This document shows, in pieces, positions 6,440-8,495 of a DNA stretch of 8,495 nt (positions are counted from its first letter, which is position 1; each line of letters starts with the position of its first letter). Origin of the DNA: Deltaproteobacteria bacterium (GTDB taxonomy: Bacteria; Desulfobacterota_B; Binatia; UBA9968); the NCBI GenBank assembly GCA_022545745.1, contig JACZQL010000034.1, positions 1 to 8,495 of the forward strand. The letters run 5' to 3'. The position numbers were made by a program, and so were the translations under genes. The notes beneath the pieces were generated by a model. The model did not search any database and was not told the DNA's origin. It saw nothing but the letters and a program-made list of their open reading frames with translations.

Positions 6440-7081
6440 ATGGCTGAAACGAATGCAGATTTTACCCGTCCGGATCCCGCTCTCATTCGACGCGCGGCGT
6501 CATTTCCTTCCGCCACTCTTCACGAGGCCATGGGGAGAAAGGGAGCTCTTCCCCACGACATTAAACCGATTGCTCCGAAGATGACCCTATGCGGTCCTGC
6601 TCTCACCGTGAGCTGTCCCCCCATGGATAATCTCGGGATTCACAGGGCCATCTACCTTGCGCAACCTCGCGACGTTCTCGTGGTCATTGTGAGCGAGGGC
6701 TATGAGGGAGGCTACTGGGGGGAGATCATGACCTTTGCAGCTCAGCAACGGGGAATTGCTGGTCTGGTCATCGACGGGTGCGTACGCGATCGAGATCTCA
6801 TTGAAGAGATGGGTTTTCCCGTCTTCTCACGTGGGCTAGCCATCCACGGGACCATTAAAAAGGAAAAGGGGATCATCAACTCTCCGCTCATGATTGGCGA
6901 AATCCTAATCAACCCTGGCGATCTCCTGGTAGGGGACAGCGATGGGGTGGTGTTGGTCTCACAGTCAGAGATTTCACCGGCCATCGAGGCCTCACAACAG
7001 AGGGAAGACAAAGAGGATCAATACAAAAAGGAACTCGCCGCAGGCAAATCCACCCTGGAAATCATTGGGTTGAAGATTTAA
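6440..7081 (+). CDS. RraA-family protein (paralog 3, divergent)
   Basis: A 213-residue RraA-family protein, the most divergent of the three. ATG 6440 is preceded by AAGGA (6429-6433). Shared features are L-H-E-A-M-G-R-K-G at 28-35, W93-G-E95-I-M, I-D-G-C-V-R116-D117, and D-S-D-G-V-V-L-V at 166-173. The N-terminal V-S-D-A-[LM]-D-R-L-G is replaced by L-H-E-A-M-G-R-K-G, the P-G-D strand region is altered (Q-P-R-D-V-L-V-V-I-V), and the position 21 before Arg is Glu. It therefore keeps the R-D core but has different pocket residues. It sits 22 bases after paralog 2 and 70 bases before the dioxygenase, in the same direction, so it is probably in one transcript. It is likely a lyase or aldolase on another 2-oxo/hydroxy acid; a regulatory partner role cannot be excluded. 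Confidence 0.83.
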   Translation: MAETNADFTRPDPALIRRAASFPSATLHEAMGRKGALPHDIKPIAPKMTLCGPALTVSCPPMDNLGIHRAIYLAQPRDVLVVIVSEGYEGGYWGEIMTFAAQQRGIAGLVIDGCVRDRDLIEEMGFPVFSRGLAIHGTIKKEKGIINSPLMIGEILINPGDLLVGDSDGVVLVSQSEISPAIEASQQREDKEDQYKKELAAGKSTLEIIGLKI

Positions 7082-7151
7082 GGGCTAGCCTGAAACCAAC
7101 TCTGCTCTGACAAAAAGGTTTACCAACCGAGGCGACTCGTGAGGATATCCC

Positions 7152-8009
7152 ATGGCAAAGCTCGTAGAAATTATCGGCATAACCCACAATCCGTTTCTGC
7201 CACGGCTCATTAAGGCTCCGAATCCTGACCCTGTCATTGTAAAGACTGCCAAGGACTATGATTGGTTGCGACAGAAGATGGCGCAGGCCAGACCCGACGT
7301 ATTGATCGTAGTCGCAAGCGATCACCTAAACCAGTGGTTCATGGATAACATGCCCGCGTTTTTGGTGGGGAAGGCCCCCTCCACTGAAGGGCCTGCCCCG
7401 GTCGAAATACGTGCGTTTGGTCTGGCACCGTACCGTGCTAAAATCGACACCGATATGGCCAAAGGAATCATTCGAGAGGGTTCCCGACTTGGCGTCGACT
7501 TTGCCTTCTCCGATGAATGCTTCATTGACCATGCCTTCACCGTTCCGCTGAACTTTGTCCGCCCTGAGATGGATCTCCCCATCGTGCCCATCTGGACAAA
7601 CGTCATGGCTCAACCACTCCCGACCTCTCAGCGTTTTTACGATGTGGGGCGACGGATCCGAGAGGCCGTTGAGGCCTTGCCTGACGGCACCCGAGTTGGT
7701 GTCTTGTCCAGTGGACACCTTGCCGTGGAGATCGGGGGACCCAAGACCTCCGACTATTCCTCCGATACCGAGTTCGACCGCCGAATGATGGACTTGATCT
7801 CTGCCGGCGACGCACAGACGGTCATTCAAGAAGCAACTTACAAACGCCTGATCAAAGCCGGCAACGTGACCCCTGGTTTTCTCAACTATATCCTACTCAT
7901 GGGCATCGCAGGGGGAACCAAACCCACCGCAACAGGATTGGACTTTCCAGAAGTTACGGCGGCCATGCACTATATGCATTGGGAGATCGATGGAGGAGGG
8001 GCGGCGTGA
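7152..8009 (+). CDS. LigB-type extradiol ring-cleavage dioxygenase-like protein, iron-ligand Glu replaced
   Basis: A 285-residue protein of the class III (LigB) extradiol dioxygenase family, which opens catechol-type rings with Fe(II) and O2. ATG 7152 follows GAGGA (7141-7145). Family positions by comparison with Sphingobium LigB, from memory: H12 (T-H-N-P-F-L-P, first iron His), H58 (S-D-H-L-N, second iron His), H127 (I-D-H-A-F-T-V-P), and H189 (S-S-G-H-L-A, catalytic His). The third iron ligand, Glu242 in LigB (G-x4-E-L-V-M-W), aligns with Gly242 in G-N-V-T-P-G-F-L-N-Y-I; no other acidic residue lies in that segment. The codon is GGT, two changes from any Glu codon. The enzyme may be inactive, use a different ligand set, or do other chemistry. 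It ends at TGA 8007-8009, overlapping the GTG of a LigA-like gene, the usual partner subunit. Confidence 0.85.
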   Translation: MAKLVEIIGITHNPFLPRLIKAPNPDPVIVKTAKDYDWLRQKMAQARPDVLIVVASDHLNQWFMDNMPAFLVGKAPSTEGPAPVEIRAFGLAPYRAKIDTDMAKGIIREGSRLGVDFAFSDECFIDHAFTVPLNFVRPEMDLPIVPIWTNVMAQPLPTSQRFYDVGRRIREAVEALPDGTRVGVLSSGHLAVEIGGPKTSDYSSDTEFDRRMMDLISAGDAQTVIQEATYKRLIKAGNVTPGFLNYILLMGIAGGTKPTATGLDFPEVTAAMHYMHWEIDGGGAA

Positions 8010-8095
8010 ATAAGTACCAAGTGAACAAAGTAATGAGGCAGATCATCCAGGATCCGGAATCTTTCCAGGCCTTCAAGGAAAATCCCGCCGCCCCA
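8006..8095 (+). pseudogene. LigA-like extradiol dioxygenase small subunit, N-terminal fragment
   Basis: GTG 8006 overlaps the dioxygenase stop by four bases (GTGA), and GGAGGAGGGG (about 7992-8001) gives a strong ribosome binding site, so translation is coupled. The first ~28 residues, V-N-K-Y-Q-V-N-K-V-M-R-Q-I then D-P-E-S-F-Q-A-F-K-E-N-P, match the start of LigA-domain proteins (protocatechuate 4,5-dioxygenase alpha-type, usually 80-120 residues). After about 8095 the similarity ends; the frame stays open without a stop to the end of the window (8495), but what it reads is the antisense of a TRAP-type signal peptide and intergenic sequence, not LigA. It is therefore a cut gene joined to unrelated DNA. 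Confidence 0.7.
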
Positions 8096-8224
8096 GGCCG
8101 CCTGCATCTTGATGACGGTCGGCTCGTCGTTCGCGATCGAGGGCGCAGCCAAGGTAGCAGCCGTTGCCGTGGCGGCAAGTGCGCTTCCCTTAAGGAATTT
8201 CCTACGGTTTACGATTCCAGTCAT
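8087..8224 (-). pseudogene. TRAP-type (DctP-like) substrate-binding protein, N-terminal fragment
   Basis: On the minus strand an ATG ending at 8224 is preceded by GGGAGGAAAC. It encodes M-T-G-I-V-N-R-R-K-F-L-K-G, a twin-arginine motif (R7-R8-K-F-L-K), then an Ala/Thr-rich hydrophobic stretch and A-P-S-I-A-N. The mature start T-V-I-K-M-Q-A-A-W-G-G (residues 36-46) is typical of TRAP transporter DctP-family periplasmic proteins, many of which carry Tat signals. Such proteins are about 340-380 residues; here the similarity ends at residue ~46, where the sequence becomes the antisense of the LigA-like and dioxygenase genes, stopping at 7970. This fragment and the LigA fragment are broken at the same point. 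Confidence 0.75.
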
Positions 8225-8249
8225 TGTTTCCTCCCTTACACGCAGACAG

Positions 8250-8264
8250 GGCTCTGCGAGAGCC
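8250..8264. other. Short perfect hairpin in the leader of the TRAP-type gene
   Basis: GGCTCT-GCG-AGAGCC, a six-pair stem with a three-base loop. On the plus strand it is followed two bases later by TTTTT (8267-8271), so it could act as a weak intrinsic terminator for plus-strand reading. On the minus strand it would lie in the untranslated leader, 25 bases before the ATG. Which role, if any, is unclear. Confidence 0.35.
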
Positions 8265-8279
8265 AGTTTTTGGTACGAA

Positions 8280-8309
8280 ATTCTAACCACTTATCGGGGG
8301 GCACTACAA
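8280..8309 (-). promoter_or_regulatory. Candidate promoter of the TRAP-type gene
   Basis: Read on the minus strand: TTGTAG (8304-8309), an 18-base spacer and TAGAAT (8280-8285, 5 of 6 consensus bases), about 56 bases before the ATG. The -35 box is weak. An inverted repeat lies about 20 bases upstream of it. Confidence 0.3.
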
Positions 8310-8328
8310 GTCACGATTCAAACGGGCT

Positions 8329-8343
8329 TTCCACACAGTGGAA
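8329..8343. promoter_or_regulatory. Inverted repeat, candidate operator upstream of the TRAP-type gene
   Basis: TTCCAC-ACA-GTGGAA is a perfect 6-base inverted repeat with a 3-base centre, 20 bases upstream of the candidate -35 box and about 105 bases before the ATG. TTCC...GGAA palindromes of this size are typical of IclR-family and similar regulators, which often control uptake and aromatic-catabolism genes. The position would suit an activator. No regulator gene is in the window. Confidence 0.4.
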
Positions 8344-8495
8344 CACTTTGGGCGGGAATTTGCCGCTCGAGCCTTGGTGGTTTTGGAGTCCTGGCAAAGG
8401 AAAAGGACGACCGTATGGCGTCAGTGGACTGTCCCGGCCTGGCCTGGTCAGGTCTGGCCCGGCAGGGCGGGCTGGTTCGCCGGCGCATCGGACCG
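8344..8495. other. Non-coding end of the window, GC-rich from about 8430
   Basis: No convincing gene was found on either strand. The last ~65 bases are markedly richer in G and C than the rest, and are built of short overlapping GGCCTGG / TCTGGCCCGG / GGCAGGGCGGG words. An RNA gene was looked for and not found. Confidence 0.4.

Noticed and set aside
8096..8495. Open plus-strand frame continuing the LigA-like gene to the window end
   Set aside because: The residues after ~30 do not resemble LigA and are the complement of a convincing Tat signal peptide and its upstream region; the absence of a stop is chance in GC-rich sequence.

Overview
The window is a piece of a bacterial catabolic (accessory) region of moderate, slightly GC-rich composition. 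Gram-negative features are present: Sec- and Tat-type signal peptides and periplasmic binding proteins of ABC and TRAP type. The gene set (ACMSD-like amidohydrolases, class II aldolases, RraA/LigK-like aldolases, LigAB-like extradiol dioxygenase) resembles what is common in uncultured soil or sediment Desulfobacterota, NC10 or Tectomicrobia-like lineages. There is no taxonomic marker gene, so that placement is only an inference.

Layout. (A) 1-3172, plus strand, a probable operon: the 3' part of an amidohydrolase; a class II aldolase/adducin-family protein; an iron-type ABC transporter substrate-binding protein whose frame is broken twice, once at a run of nine G and once near 1960; and a second class II aldolase. 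(B) 3208-3594, minus strand, convergent: a small secreted lysine-rich orphan. (C) 3595-4170: an intergenic stretch, the first ~36 codons of another amidohydrolase with its own ribosome binding site, and a ~200-bp composite palindromic repeat into which that fragment runs. (D) 4168-4962, minus strand: a heme-oxygenase-like (TenA/PqqC/CADD-type) putative diiron enzyme, transcribed divergently from (E). (E) 5098-8095, plus strand: three consecutive RraA-family (HMG/CHA aldolase-like) paralogs, a LigB-type extradiol dioxygenase, and the beginning of a LigA-type small subunit whose GTG start overlaps the dioxygenase stop. (F) 8087-8495: the LigA-like gene stops resembling its family after ~30 codons and meets, head-on, the N-terminal fragment of a minus-strand TRAP substrate-binding protein with a Tat signal. 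Both genes are cut at the same point, so this is a rearrangement or assembly junction.

How the genes may work together: extradiol cleavage (LigAB), amidohydrolase-superfamily hydrolysis or hydration (LigI/LigJ in the known route) and RraA-type aldol cleavage (LigK) are the steps of the protocatechuate 4,5-cleavage pathway, so part E looks like a relative of that pathway. It is not the canonical one. There are three divergent LigK-like proteins, no LigC dehydrogenase in view, and the LigB-like protein has glycine where the family has its iron-binding glutamate. The natural substrate cannot be read from the sequence. The most notable points are that missing ligand, the triple RraA array, the putative HO-like diiron oxidase beside it, the composite palindromic repeat and the 8.09-kb junction.
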